A program made the position numbers and the translations under genes. This document shows, one piece after another, positions 39,401 to 45,600 of a stretch of DNA of 64,000 bases. The DNA lies in assembly GCA_035235625.1 (NCBI GenBank), contig CP141140.1:39241351-39305350 (forward strand), in the 5' to 3' direction. Under the pieces are notes generated by a model. That model did no database searches. It was not told the origin of the DNA and saw only the letters and a list, made by a program, of their open reading frames with translations. Origin of the DNA: Saururus chinensis (Eukaryota; Streptophyta; Magnoliopsida; Piperales; Saururaceae). How positions within the stretch are numbered: the first letter of the stretch is position 1; each line of letters starts with the position of its first letter.

Positions 39401-41867
39401 CCTGATACCTGGCAACATAACAATTGCATTCTATCAAGTAATTGTTTTGATCCCAGCAGGTCAGCTACCAATCAACTCAAGGACTACTCTCAAACATCTC
39501 AACAATATTGATTTCTTTACCAAGTTCATTTGTTGCTACACTAAAGAAGCATCATTTATCAGTTTTCAACTTCAATATAAAACAAAAGTCATTATTTCCA
39601 AAATACTGTACAAAACAACGAACCAAAAACTAAACGCCAATTCGTATTTGCAAAAAAAGAAATATCCTTCCTTCCCTTTTTACCACCACACTGACAAAGG
39701 TATCAGATGATTTTTTGCATGCATAGCTGTAAGATAAAATGATCGCACAAAATGTCAAATTTAAGAAGTGTACAGATGGAAATCACAAAAACCAAAAAAT
39801 ATTCAGGAGATCATTGTTTTGACCACATCCAAAGGAGAAAAAGGAGCATGAATAATAAGAACAACCACTCCTTGTCAAATGTACCATCTTAGGAATGATT
39901 AAAGGAAACATACTCATGTGGTTGGTTACCATAGCATTCTCAGGATGGTACACATCATGTGGAGGAAATTAAAACATCAATTGTATGCTGACAGTCAATT
40001 CAAACCTCTTTGTAGAAATCTAACCCCATAAATGTCAATTTAATACCTTTAAAGTGATGAATTGCAAGAAGGTTTTTTTTCTGGAAAATAAAAGCAGAAC
40101 TCAAGATTTTGTTATTCTTGTATGAAAATTTTTGTGGTTCGTGGTTCTCAGGATTTGTGTTGGCATCCCATTATCAACATCCTTCAGTACTGAGGTATCA
40201 TCATCAATTCTATCGGATAAATCTTCATGGAATACTTATCAATTACAAGTTAATTTATGTGATATAATATTGTTTTTTATACAGAGGCAGTTTTGTCAAA
40301 GAAAAGAGAAAAAGTAATTTATAGATTTATCATTTTATGAAATTCATACATGCATTGCTATAGCACATGTATCATCCAATAACTGAAATTCCCAAGTAAG
40401 ATTTTAGATGGACAACAGTCCTTATTGCACTCATAAAATAGGTGAATATTTTATTAGACAGGACTCTATGCAATAAACCTTTGTAACACTTTGTTTTCCA
40501 CCGTAAAAAAAAACAAGCCAGCCAGGAACTTAATTATTACAAAATTCATCCTCTTCTTTTTTGTATAAAGAAGCCAAACTAATCAGGATAACAATGCTCA
40601 AACAAAAAGGGATAAGAGGACATGCCTGTAACCTCTTTGCAATAGCTAAAAAGGGCTGAACATCTCCCCTAGTCCCCACAACCAGTATGGTAATCTTCAA
40701 TCTTGGCACTGGTTTACTGATTCCAGAAGCAATCTCTTCGAAATTGTTTGATCTGATGTCAGCTGCATCGAGTTGTAACAGTTCTGAAGCAACAGGTGCA
40801 CTATGTGCTACATCAACCGCCACTGTACCATCACGTTGTACTCTAAATAGATTTTCAATCAGTTTTTTCTGCAATTCAAGACATTCATGGCACATTATAA
40901 TGTGGCAGTTTAGCGTCTAGACTTATGAGTATGAACAACCGCCCAACCACATTGAGAAAGCTCTTGATGAACTTACTACAGGTGATTCTCAAAAGATTGG
41001 CATGTATACCTTAATCAACTGTCATAGACTTGCTAACATATTTATGTTCATACCTAAGAAGGGTGGAGAAGATTGTTCTTTTTAACAAAAAATATTACCT
41101 GTTCACGTTCTGGTAGCCAGTCTATTTTCAGTTCATGCCGTGGGAGGGCCTTTTTTTCAGTCTTAGACCTAGGCAAAACAAGCTCAGGCTCAGGATCCCC
41201 AATAAAGAGATTGTTGTAAGCATTAAAGCTCAGAGGTGCAGTTTTACAATGCTCCAAGGCTGCAAGTAGGAATTACAGGTATTAAAGAAGTGATTTTATA
41301 ACCAGATCATAAAACAACTATTCATGAACTACAAGAAAATCATCCAATTAGAATGCATGCACAAAAATAATTTTAAAACATTTACTTCTCAATTTTCAAG
41401 CAGTGCATCCTTATGATTTTCTCTGAAAACAAGCAACAAATGAAGTAAACAGATTCCATGTTTAAAATGGAAAAATAAAATGTATGCAGCAAACTTACTC
41501 ACTGATGCAGATTCAGAATAATTATCACATTTCACTTTGAAGGTATTTGTGCAAATGCCGTAAAAGTAACCACATTTCAAACTTGAAGCCTAAAACAAAT
41601 GCTGCTAAATACCCATAATTCACATTGGGAGATGTAGCAAGACTAACCAGGAATATGAGAAGAAGCACTCGTCTCTTCAGGAACCAGGGATTCGCACTGC
41701 AGGTCTTTTTCCTGATCCTTTTCCCTCCCGTTGGAAGACTGCCTCAACTCATTCTGCTCAGCCCGAGCCACTCCCACCCTTGAGTCCGCAACCACATACT
41801 CCTTCCCTTCTGTTGCCGTACCAAATTTGCTTCCCACTTCCGCACCTTCTACTACGGCAGCATTCAT
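12210..41867 (-). CDS. UGT80B1: Sterol 3-beta-glucosyltransferase, UGT80B type, 14 coding exons
   Basis: The product should move glucose from UDP-glucose to the 3-beta hydroxyl of membrane sterols, making steryl glucosides. In Arabidopsis the orthologue UGT80B1/TTG15 affects seed-coat flavonoid and lipid-polyester deposition. Fourteen exons join in frame into 641 codons. The N-terminal 185 residues are variable. The glycosyltransferase fold starts at about residue 188 with ILVVGTRGDVQPF, followed by RLATHSNF, FYPLGGDP, ARNKGFLPSGP, AIIANPPAYGHAHVAEA, FFTMPWTPTNEFPHPL, DVVGFCFLNLGSKY and GFGSM. The UDP-sugar site follows: CPHDWLFPQC, HHGGAGTTATG (511-521) and PFFGDQFFW (D536, Q537). The C-terminal tail ends in a WCCLPSL-like motif. 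UGT80B rather than UGT80A is favoured by the EHCKTAP stretch, the ARNKG and NDFRKRKL blocks and the CCLP end. Introns range from 94 bp to 8.1 kb and carry several transposons, all with coding strand opposite to the gene. No stop or frameshift was found, so the gene looks functional. The exact start codon is the least certain part. Confidence 0.93.
12700..12812 (-). repeat. Possible SINE fragment
   Basis: On the minus strand there is TAGTGCGGTAGTGAAAGC, then TGTGACCTTGAAAGC, a B-box-like GTGGGTTTAAAACCC and an A-rich end near 12715. This order resembles tRNA-related plant SINEs. The A box is weak and no target duplication was found. Confidence 0.35.
13620..14945 (+). mobile_element. Probable 5'-truncated retroposon in intron 13
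   Basis: GC-rich, pyrimidine-rich sequence unlike the surrounding intron ends with TTAATGAATAACCCTTTTGC, a stretch on gene-end-like text, and an A-run (AATATAAAAAAAATGACC) at about 14931-14948. This looks like a LINE or other poly(A) retroposon tail. Open frames here on both strands are low-complexity and mutually overlapping, so no protein is called. Confidence 0.4.
15185..15225 (+). repeat. Purine-rich simple repeat
   Basis: A run of A and G of about 35 bases lies in intron 13, close to the exon 13 donor. Confidence 0.7.
15273..15422 (-). CDS. UGT80B1: UGT80B exon 13
   Basis: The exon is 150 bp (50 codons), phase 0 at both ends, with acceptor aattccag and donor GAG|GTATTG. It encodes CPTAIIPFFGDQFFWAERVH, GVGPEPIPISEL and NLSSAIRFTLDLE. 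The GDQ triad contacts the glucose moiety in related enzymes. Confidence 0.95.
16365..16412 (-). CDS. UGT80B1: UGT80B exon 12 (micro-exon, 48 bp)
   Basis: This 16-codon exon is phase 0 at both ends, with acceptor ttgtacag and donor GGG|GTAGTG. It encodes VHHGGAGTTATGLRAG, the core of the UDP-sugar binding motif. Confidence 0.95.
16953..17375. repeat. 209-bp tandem duplication in intron 11
   Basis: Unit 1 starts at 16953 and unit 2 at 17162, both with CTAGCTTTGGTTTGAAGA, CAATATTTCTCAGGC, and AACTTGGAAGCAAACCAAG. The units differ by scattered substitutions and small indels, so the duplication is not recent. Confidence 0.85.
17842..17918 (-). CDS. UGT80B1: UGT80B exon 11
   Basis: The exon is 77 bp, with acceptor atttgcag and donor GTG|GTGGGT. 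It encodes AEVSDDIYLLENCPHDWLFP and QCTAV. CPHDWLFPQC is the start of the nucleotide-sugar binding region. Confidence 0.94.
17919..19079. other. Intron 10, no insertion recognised
   Basis: This is ordinary AT-rich intron sequence with no open frame or repeat that I can name. Confidence 0.4.
19080..19182 (-). CDS. UGT80B1: UGT80B exon 10
   Basis: The exon is 103 bp, with acceptor ttttccag and donor GTT|GTAAGT. It encodes PLGDGNKVTTIVLEALRSTG and QRGIIDKGWGGLGS. It ends with one base of a codon completed by exon 11. Confidence 0.94.
19909..20039 (-). CDS. UGT80B1: UGT80B exon 9
   Basis: The exon is 131 bp, with acceptor ttgcacag and donor ATG|GTAAGC. It encodes DWGVLVDVVGFCFLNLGSKY, PPKELVDWIEKG and PIYVGFGSM. 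The linker between the two Rossmann-like domains lies near here. Confidence 0.95.
20248..20265. repeat. GA microsatellite in intron 8
   Basis: An uninterrupted GA run of about nine repeats lies in intron 8. Confidence 0.85.
21435..21865 (+). pseudogene. LINE (L1-type) 3' tail, copy in intron 8
   Basis: The DNA and stop-broken translation match the C-terminal tail common to plant L1 elements: GGATGCTAAGGCCAATGC, a REGRPEDIDRVNKKR-like stretch (family RGRPKKTW), a downstream AQNILEGK equivalent and a final GATTGTGATTAT. The same text occurs better preserved at 32705-33078. It is antisense to the host gene. Confidence 0.65.
21866..23214. other. Rest of intron 8
   Basis: Sequence at 22120-22830 is richer in GC than the flanks and may be an unclassified insertion. 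Its short frames do not resemble known proteins. An ATT-rich microsatellite sits at 23185-23210, directly beside the exon 8 donor. Confidence 0.35.
23215..23392 (-). CDS. UGT80B1: UGT80B exon 8
   Basis: The exon is 178 bp, with acceptor taattcag and donor AGCG|GTATGA. It encodes LSYLVVDLIVWWSIRGF, NDFRKRKLKLPPIAYFSTYH, and GYLWSPHLVQKPS. It ends with one base of a split Asp codon. Confidence 0.95.
23487..23544 (-). CDS. UGT80B1: UGT80B exon 7
   Basis: The exon is 58 bp. There are two possible acceptors four bases apart (TAG then GCAG). Only the second keeps the frame and gives PTNEFPHPLARVSQPAGYR; the first leads to a TGA within five codons. The donor is CGG|GTATGC, phase 0. Confidence 0.93.
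24700..25100 (+). repeat. Left LTR of the intron 6 chromovirus
   Basis: Homology to the right LTR begins at TCTACAGTTACTTC (24710) and runs to GGACATAACA. The expected TGTTATGA start is replaced by unrelated GTGCAATTCAC. Confidence 0.9.
25104..25115 (+). other. Primer binding site, initiator Met-tRNA type
   Basis: TGGTATCAAAGC begins 3 bases after the left LTR. It differs by one base from the usual plant initiator tRNA-Met primer site TGGTATCAGAGC. Confidence 0.85.
25140..26640 (+). pseudogene. Degenerate gag
   Basis: The ATG at 25140 opens a Pro/Ala-rich N-terminus, stopped at 25487. A capsid-type region follows in another frame (about 25531-25998) with FPEYSGEDNPNKWVSRAEQF, the plant gypsy Gag signature, and then stop-broken sequence. 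The zinc knuckle at about 26436-26490 reads CFNCDEKFVLGNKC, with Asn in place of the zinc-binding His. Confidence 0.9.
26640..28556 (+). pseudogene. Degenerate protease, reverse transcriptase and RNase H
   Basis: The protease active site reads DSSSTHNF (family DSG/ASTHNF), followed by VVLGVQWL. Reverse transcriptase has HKKNGSWHFCVDYR and FFDDN with both catalytic Asp present. The thumb and connection run through VDYLGHVIS. RNase H has FVIDSDASS, then TDHHNL and AADALSR. In-frame stops fall near 27589, 27661, 27868, 28087 and 28556. Confidence 0.93.
28557..29864 (+). pseudogene. Degenerate integrase with C-terminal chromodomain-like region
   Basis: The HHCC zinc region is intact (H..H, CDVCQ at about 28740-28760). 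Of the catalytic triad, the first Asp (MDFIEGLP) and the Glu (DGQTEVLN) remain. The second Asp, in the usual SDRD motif, is Tyr: SYRNP at 29020-29034. A frameshift near 29165 splits the reading frame. The end at about 29720-29861 (VLVAWQDRPFEDATW, EEDFLSQFP) resembles the chromovirus chromodomain. Confidence 0.92.
29875..29888 (+). other. Polypurine tract
   Basis: TATGGAGGGA directly precedes the TG of the right LTR, as expected for plus-strand priming. Confidence 0.7.
29889..30288 (+). repeat. Right LTR of the intron 6 chromovirus
   Basis: This 400-bp LTR starts TGTTATGATC and ends ACATAACA. It contains several GTTAGT/TAGTTA repeats and a CT-rich stretch near 30130. Confidence 0.93.
30692..30755 (-). 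CDS. UGT80B1: UGT80B exon 6
   Basis: The exon is 64 bp, with acceptor tttttgtag and donor GGAC|GTAAGT. It encodes HAHVAEALGVPLHIFFTMPW. The next intron (6) holds the large chromovirus insertion. Confidence 0.95.
30848..30960. repeat. 56-bp tandem duplication in intron 5
   Basis: Two adjacent copies share CTTGCTTATTTTTTCTTTAT and GGATACTTCTC. It lies just downstream of the exon 5 donor on the minus strand. Confidence 0.8.
31047..31226 (-). CDS. UGT80B1: UGT80B exon 5
   Basis: The exon is 180 bp, with acceptor tgatag and donor TATG|GTGAGT. It encodes MARNKGFLPSGPAEI, QRKQLKAIIDSLLPAC and FRAQAIIANPPAYG, all strongly conserved in the family. It starts and ends inside codons. Confidence 0.95.
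31227..32400. other. Intron 4, no insertion recognised
   Basis: Open frames at 31477-31786 on the minus strand are short and match nothing I recognise. The sequence looks like ordinary intron. Confidence 0.4.
32401..32512 (-). CDS. UGT80B1: UGT80B exon 4
   Basis: The exon is 112 bp, with acceptor ctgtgcag and donor GGAT|GTAAGA. It encodes EFGHHVRLATHSNF, then FVKSAGVNFYPLGGDP and ILAG. It ends with one base of a split Tyr codon completed by exon 5. Confidence 0.95.
32705..33078 (+). pseudogene. LINE (L1-type) 3' tail, copy in intron 3
   Basis: An open stretch at 32734-32973 translates to the common plant LINE end: MRMLRLVCEITKKDRITKE, GIAPVGEKF and RERGRPKRTWMELIKK. It is followed by the degenerate RSNPKLLGKDA and a GATTATGATTATAATG end. 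Element B is inserted directly at its 3' end. Confidence 0.8.
33079..33401 (+). repeat. Left LTR of element B
   Basis: It starts TGATGTGTCCCGCC and ends GGTTCACATCA. It carries an extra segment of about 20 bp near 33200-33220 (CATGCCGTTAAAGAGCTTAT) that the right LTR lacks. Confidence 0.9.
33429..33740 (+). pseudogene. Element B gag N-terminus fused to RNase H
   Basis: The frame opens at 33429 with MVTGQVYERQN and a SSWEQILAALSGVQ segment like the intron 6 Gag. Near 33700 it passes into DNA that in the intron 6 element lies inside RNase H (CTTATCTCTTGGGCAGTAAG). This is the internal deletion junction. Confidence 0.8.
33713..35306 (+). pseudogene. Element B RNase H end, integrase and chromodomain-like end
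   Basis: RVWVSKLLGYDYELIYK-like RNase H C-terminus lies at 33713-33979. Integrase pieces in several frames follow: a zinc region, then a core at 34362-34562 with LHGMPQSIISNRDPVF, where Asn replaces the catalytic Asp of SDRD. ATWVLEDDFVSQFPNWTP closes the frame at 35306. Numerous stops and frameshifts are present. Confidence 0.88.
35336..35648 (+). repeat. Right LTR of element B
   Basis: It starts TGATATGTCCCGCCCC and ends TTCACACCA. It differs from the left LTR by many substitutions and indels, indicating an old insertion. Confidence 0.9.
36415..36617. mobile_element. Stowaway-type MITE in intron 3
   Basis: The terminal inverted repeats are CTCCCTCTGTCCTACATTAA and CTCCCTCCGTCCAATATTAA (reverse complement of the right end). 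The element is flanked by TA on both sides (36413-36414 and 36618-36619) and is 203 bp long. This is the standard Tc1/mariner-related Stowaway layout. Confidence 0.93.
36757..37483. mobile_element. 727-bp inverted-repeat element with GTATCG subterminal repeats
   Basis: Both ends read CATGGAAGGCCGTATCG inwards (17 bases, perfect). The flanks are GGTATAAG (36749-36756) and GGTGTAAG (37484-37491), a 7/8 match that fits an 8-bp target duplication. Both subterminal zones are full of CCGTATCGATACGG / CGGCCGATAC palindromes, while the middle is very AT-rich. There is no transposase. An 8-bp duplication suggests hAT-like mobilisation; the family is unknown to me. Confidence 0.8.
37500..38490. other. 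Unclassified part of intron 3
   Basis: Two adjacent open frames (37491-37805 and 37806-38015, plus strand) form an Ala/Lys/Gln-rich stretch broken by one stop. I recognise no family, and the base composition is more GC-rich than the intron around it, so this may be a piece of an unknown repeat. Confidence 0.35.
38500..38830 (+). repeat. Possible solo LTR or LTR fragment
   Basis: A TGTATAAATTA box near 38590, a TATGTGAGGGCAGTAGTG stretch, and CTTAATTAATTCAATTCAAG followed by a CT-rich segment together resemble the plan of a small plant LTR such as the intron 6 one. Boundaries were not established. Confidence 0.3.
38831..40625. other. Remainder of intron 3
   Basis: AT-rich intron with no recognised element. 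The GC donor lies at its right end (40625-40624). Confidence 0.4.
40626..40868 (-). CDS. UGT80B1: UGT80B exon 3, start of the glycosyltransferase fold
   Basis: The exon is 243 bp (81 codons), phase 0 at both ends. The acceptor is gaattgcag. It encodes KKLIENLFRVQRDGTV and then PRLKITILVVGTRGDVQPF, the first beta strand and glycine loop of the fold, ending at AIAKRLQ. The donor is GC rather than GT: CAG|GCATGT. The next exon begins EFGHHVRLATH, as the family requires, so the GC donor is needed. Confidence 0.92.
41099..41259 (-). CDS. UGT80B1: UGT80B exon 2
   Basis: The acceptor is cttgcag and the donor is CAG|GTAATA. The exon starts with two bases of a split codon and ends in phase 0. It encodes LEHCKTAPLSF through DWLPEREQ; the HCKTAP and L-SE/RE-Q pattern matches the UGT80B N-terminal region. 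Confidence 0.9.
41648..41867 (-). CDS. UGT80B1: UGT80B exon 1 (start and variable N-terminus)
   Basis: The 220-bp coding part runs from ATG at 41867-41865 (MNAAVVEGAEVG) to donor G|GTTAGT. It encodes an acidic, Ser/Glu-rich segment with no clear conservation, as in other UGT80B N-termini. The frame is open upstream to about residue -14 but contains no ATG before a stop, so this is the first usable start unless an unseen 5' exon is spliced in. It ends with one base of a split Ala codon. Confidence 0.7.
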
Positions 41868-42160
41868 TTCTTTTTCACTTGTCACAGCTTCCCAATCTTG
41901 AACTCCACATATTATGAAGACAAAACAAAAGGTTTATCTCCCGACTCCCGCAAACTTCCAATTCACACAAAGCAGACAACTTTATACGCAGAAATGTAAT
42001 TGACGAGCTCAAACTCGACTAAAAACAGCCGACGACAGGACAGGAAGCAGAGGTCTAAATTGCAATTCCAAAATTCAGTTGGAAAATTTAAAATCCCTTT
42101 CTACCAACCTGCCAGTCAAACAAAGAGTTGAACGGCGGATGAGCTGATTTTTTATATAAA
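41868..42160 (-). promoter_or_regulatory. Candidate UGT80B core promoter and leader
   Basis: On the minus strand a TATA-like TTTATATAAA lies at 42160-42151, about 285 bp upstream of the start codon. Between them is a leader with one upstream ATG (41910) that opens an 11-codon reading frame closing at 41875, 7 bases before the main ATG. Another possibility is a 5' exon further upstream in the GC-richer 42.5-42.95 kb stretch, with an intron removing the short frame. Confidence 0.4.
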
Positions 42161-42499
42161 GCTCAAACTCATCAGGATTTAAGATTTCCGAACTCGCCTA
42201 AAAGGGAAATTTCCCAAACCGAAACACTCGATTTCACGTTTCACCTTATAAATAGTTCCAAAAATGAAATTCGAAACCAAAACTCCATTTACTATCACAT
42301 TATAGCTCAGCTCAGCTCTACTTACTATCGAAAAATACAATCAAATACACAATTTCAGAATCCCAACTCCTCATGACGCCCCCAGCTTCACTGCTTCAAG
42401 AAGAATTAAATAAATGGAAATACATAAAACTGCTAATACATAAAAAACTATGTAAAAAATACTAAAACCATATAAAAACAAAACAGAAAACACTTGTAA

Positions 42500-43110
42500 G
42501 CTTACAACCACTGTAAACAAATTTCCGATTTTTCCATACGAAGGAGACTCAACAAGAACGAAGGTCACTAAAACAACAGTTGCGGCTCACTGATCGAGTT
42601 AGTACTGGTAGTACCAGTTGAAGAAGTAGAGCAGCAGAAATGAAGAGAAGAACTCGATGGCCGAAGAACCCAGAAGAAAGGAGAGGATGGAGGAGCTGAT
42701 TGAAGAACACTTCGGCAAAATCGCCGGGAGCAACCGCCTCCGCCACTGCACTCCGACAAGAAGCCGGAGAGAGGAGGGGCTACTTTGAAATGCGGGAGAC
42801 GAGGGGGCGGGGCGGGGACGCGAGGGTGAGCGGAAGGCGGCGCGGCCGGGGCGAGCGCGGCGCTGATCTTCCGCGGTTTGAGGAGGAACCGCGGAGGAAG
42901 AGCGATGGGGACGAGCGGGGTTTTAGGAGGCACGTGGATTTTGAGTGACAGTAGGAGTTAGTCGTCGTCTTTGGTGACGGGGTCTGACCGTCGGACAGGT
43001 TCCACGTGAAAGTTGATGCAGAAAATTGCTGTTTACGCCGCTGGAGATCCGGAAGCGCCGTCATCGGATGCTTTAGCGTGCCGGTCGGACAATCTGATAC
43101 CGGAAACTCG
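42500..43110. other. GC-richer stretch upstream of the gene
   Basis: This is a local rise in GC and CpG just beyond the 5' end of the gene, in otherwise AT-rich DNA. Chance open frames occur on both strands with Pro/Ser/Arg/Gly-rich, low-complexity products, so I do not call a gene. It fits a promoter region or a non-coding first exon. Confidence 0.35.
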
Positions 43111-44298
43111 GACTTCGAACCCGGACTCCTGAGTTTGAAACTCAGCATGAGGAAGTTAATACTCGTATATGCTAATGTATGCACTATTAATCCGATATGT
43201 GCTGTTAATTTGGTTATGGGGCAATTCTTATGTTGGACTATTAGGAAGTAGTGTCACATTCTGCATTCCAAGTACTTTACTAATTAACCTTTTATTTTAT
43301 TTATATGTATTTTTTTTTTATATTTTAAGGTATCATTATGTAGATATAACTACTTTAGCTACCATTCCACCTACATGAAATAAATATTTTATATTATATA
43401 AAAGAGAGTGAGTTGTTAGTGTTATTAGTTGTAGTGTTGTTGTATCAATTGCACGTAAACACATTGATAATAAATGCAACCTAATTTTTTGCTTGTATTT
43501 ATTTATTTCTTTACAATGTGACTTTTTTTTCTACTTTTTATTTTTTATGAGCGTTCACAAATAATTTACGCAATGCATTTATATAAGAGAGCCGCTGAGG
43601 TGAGCCCCGGCTCACCTCAACTTTTCCCTTTATATAAGGTAAGTCAATTATCTCAAATAAAGACTTATTTATTAGACTCCAAACCTACAAAAATATTTAC
43701 ATAAAAAATAAGAAACATAAAAAATTCTTCCATAGGAAACAAAGACAAATTTTTTAGTGATTAAATTTCACAAGGAAAAAAACAGCATGAATCTCATGCA
43801 TGCAGCGTGTACGCAGACTCAATCACTGCATCGAATTAAAATTTGAAGGTGGAGTTATTTAAGAAGGGGCAATCTGTCTGCTTGTTATAAAAAATCCACC
43901 TACCTCTTGATAGGGGCCATATAGTTAATGCAACTCATGTGTATGAAGCATATTAACGGCATAATTAATTAATTAAGTATATAATTGAAAATGCTAAGTC
44001 ATATGTGCTTGCTTAGGAGAGGTCCAACCTGATCGTGCATCACTACACGGTGTGAGCATTCCGGTCTACGAGGGTAACTAGCTAGCATAATCATTCAAAT
44101 TAAGAACGATACGCATAATCATTCGAGTAAAGAACAATGTCATGTAACCTTGAACCAAAAAATGCTTACTAATCACCATACTAGATTGAACCCCATAGGG
44201 AAGGATCATCACGCTCTAGAAATAAGGGGGTTGGGCAGCATATAGTTGGGATAATGCAATGCTTCTAATTGGCAACTTTGAAATTCTCGATAACATAA
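43111..44298. other. Upstream intergenic AT-rich DNA
   Basis: No gene was seen. A perfect 11-bp inverted repeat with a 2-base spacer lies at 43596-43619 (TGAGGTGAGCC / GGCTCACCTCA). Confidence 0.5.
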
Positions 44299-44693
44299 TA
44301 CTCCTAATTTTTACAGCTTGGCCCAACAAACGACTCAGCCTTAAAAATGCAAGTTAGGACTTAAAATTTTCAGGCCCACCTTTTGTAAACTTGGGCTGGA
44401 GTTGGGGGCACAAACTGCACACCTGCCCTTTTCAAGTGTAGAAAGGATTATTTTTTACTTATTTGAATGGCCACACATAAGCAAAATAGGAAGAAATAAA
44501 TTGTTTATATTAAAGAAGTTTAAGGTATTTTAAGTTAAGAAGTTATGGTTGATTGTGAAGGAGCTCACCCAAACACTAAAAACTTATGATTATGTACATA
44601 TCCTATAGAATCAACTAGGGAGACCTGCAAATATAGACTCTATGCCTTGTTGTGATACATATACGGTGAACGTTCTTGGATGCAAGCACTTGC
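44299..44693 (+). repeat. Host repeat W, part 1
   Basis: The segment from TACTCCTAATTTTTACAGC to GCAAGCACTTGC is repeated at 63603-64000 at roughly 90 percent identity. It is cut at 44694 by solo LTR Y. Confidence 0.8.
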
Positions 44694-45279
44694 TGTCACG
44701 CCCCGGCGATGCCCGACCCAAGCCGAACCCGGTCCAAGGGCCGGTCAAGCGCGCGGGGGCGACGAAGTGAAAATTGAGAAATGATCTAGCAGAAGACTTA
44801 ACCCTAACCACGGGCGATTAACAGCAAATACGGAGTGTACACAATCCTTTGAGCAAGAGTAAACAAAAGGGAAGGAAAAGGTGTTGCTTATCACGAAGTA
44901 AACAACAATCTCAAACCCACAAACTTAGTTAAGTAAAGCCCACACGGCTCAAAATAAGTCATAAGCATCACAACTGTAGAATATGACATAAATCCAAAAC
45001 AAGAACCCTACACAAAGGTTCTAACATAAAGCATGAAACAAACGAAAGTAAGTCACACAATGATCTCCATCATCACACCCAAGCTATCTCTGACCTTTCC
45101 TCAAAGAGGCAATCCTGTCCGTCTGCGTGTCGCACCACGCAGCCCCAATCAAAACACAAAAAGAGGGGTGAGTTTAACAAACTCAGCAATGGTTTTAATA
45201 TCACTAACAACATCGAAAATACGATAGCATGGCGATATAATCTTCCAAATCAACGATGTACAAGGTATATCATTTTCTG

Positions 45280-45600
45280 ATCACATATTCACATCACTTA
45301 AAAACTGCATCATAATGCATAATTCAACCTGCATTGATGTATCTCTAACATACATATTCCCACATGCATAATATCAAATCAAACTGCATGGATGTATCTC
45401 AAACATACATATTCCTACATGCATTATTTCACAATTCAACCTGCATGGATGTATCCCTAACATACATATTCCACATGCATAATATCAAAATCAACATGCA
45501 TGGATGTATCTCTAACATACATCTTCCCACATGCATTACATCAAAATCAACATGCATGGATGTATCTCTAACATACATATTCCCACATGCATAATGTCAT
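45280..45600 (-). repeat. Tandem repeat of about 60 bp in Y copy 1
   Basis: Five or so units contain CATGGATGTATCTCTAACAT and ACATATTCCCACATGCAT. Copy 2 of Y has about twice as many. Confidence 0.85.

Noticed and set aside
42568..42948. Possible N-terminal coding exon of UGT80B (121 codons, minus strand)
   Set aside because: Pro/Ser-rich low-complexity translation, no similarity to UGT80 N-termini, and competing frames on both strands. A leader exon remains possible.
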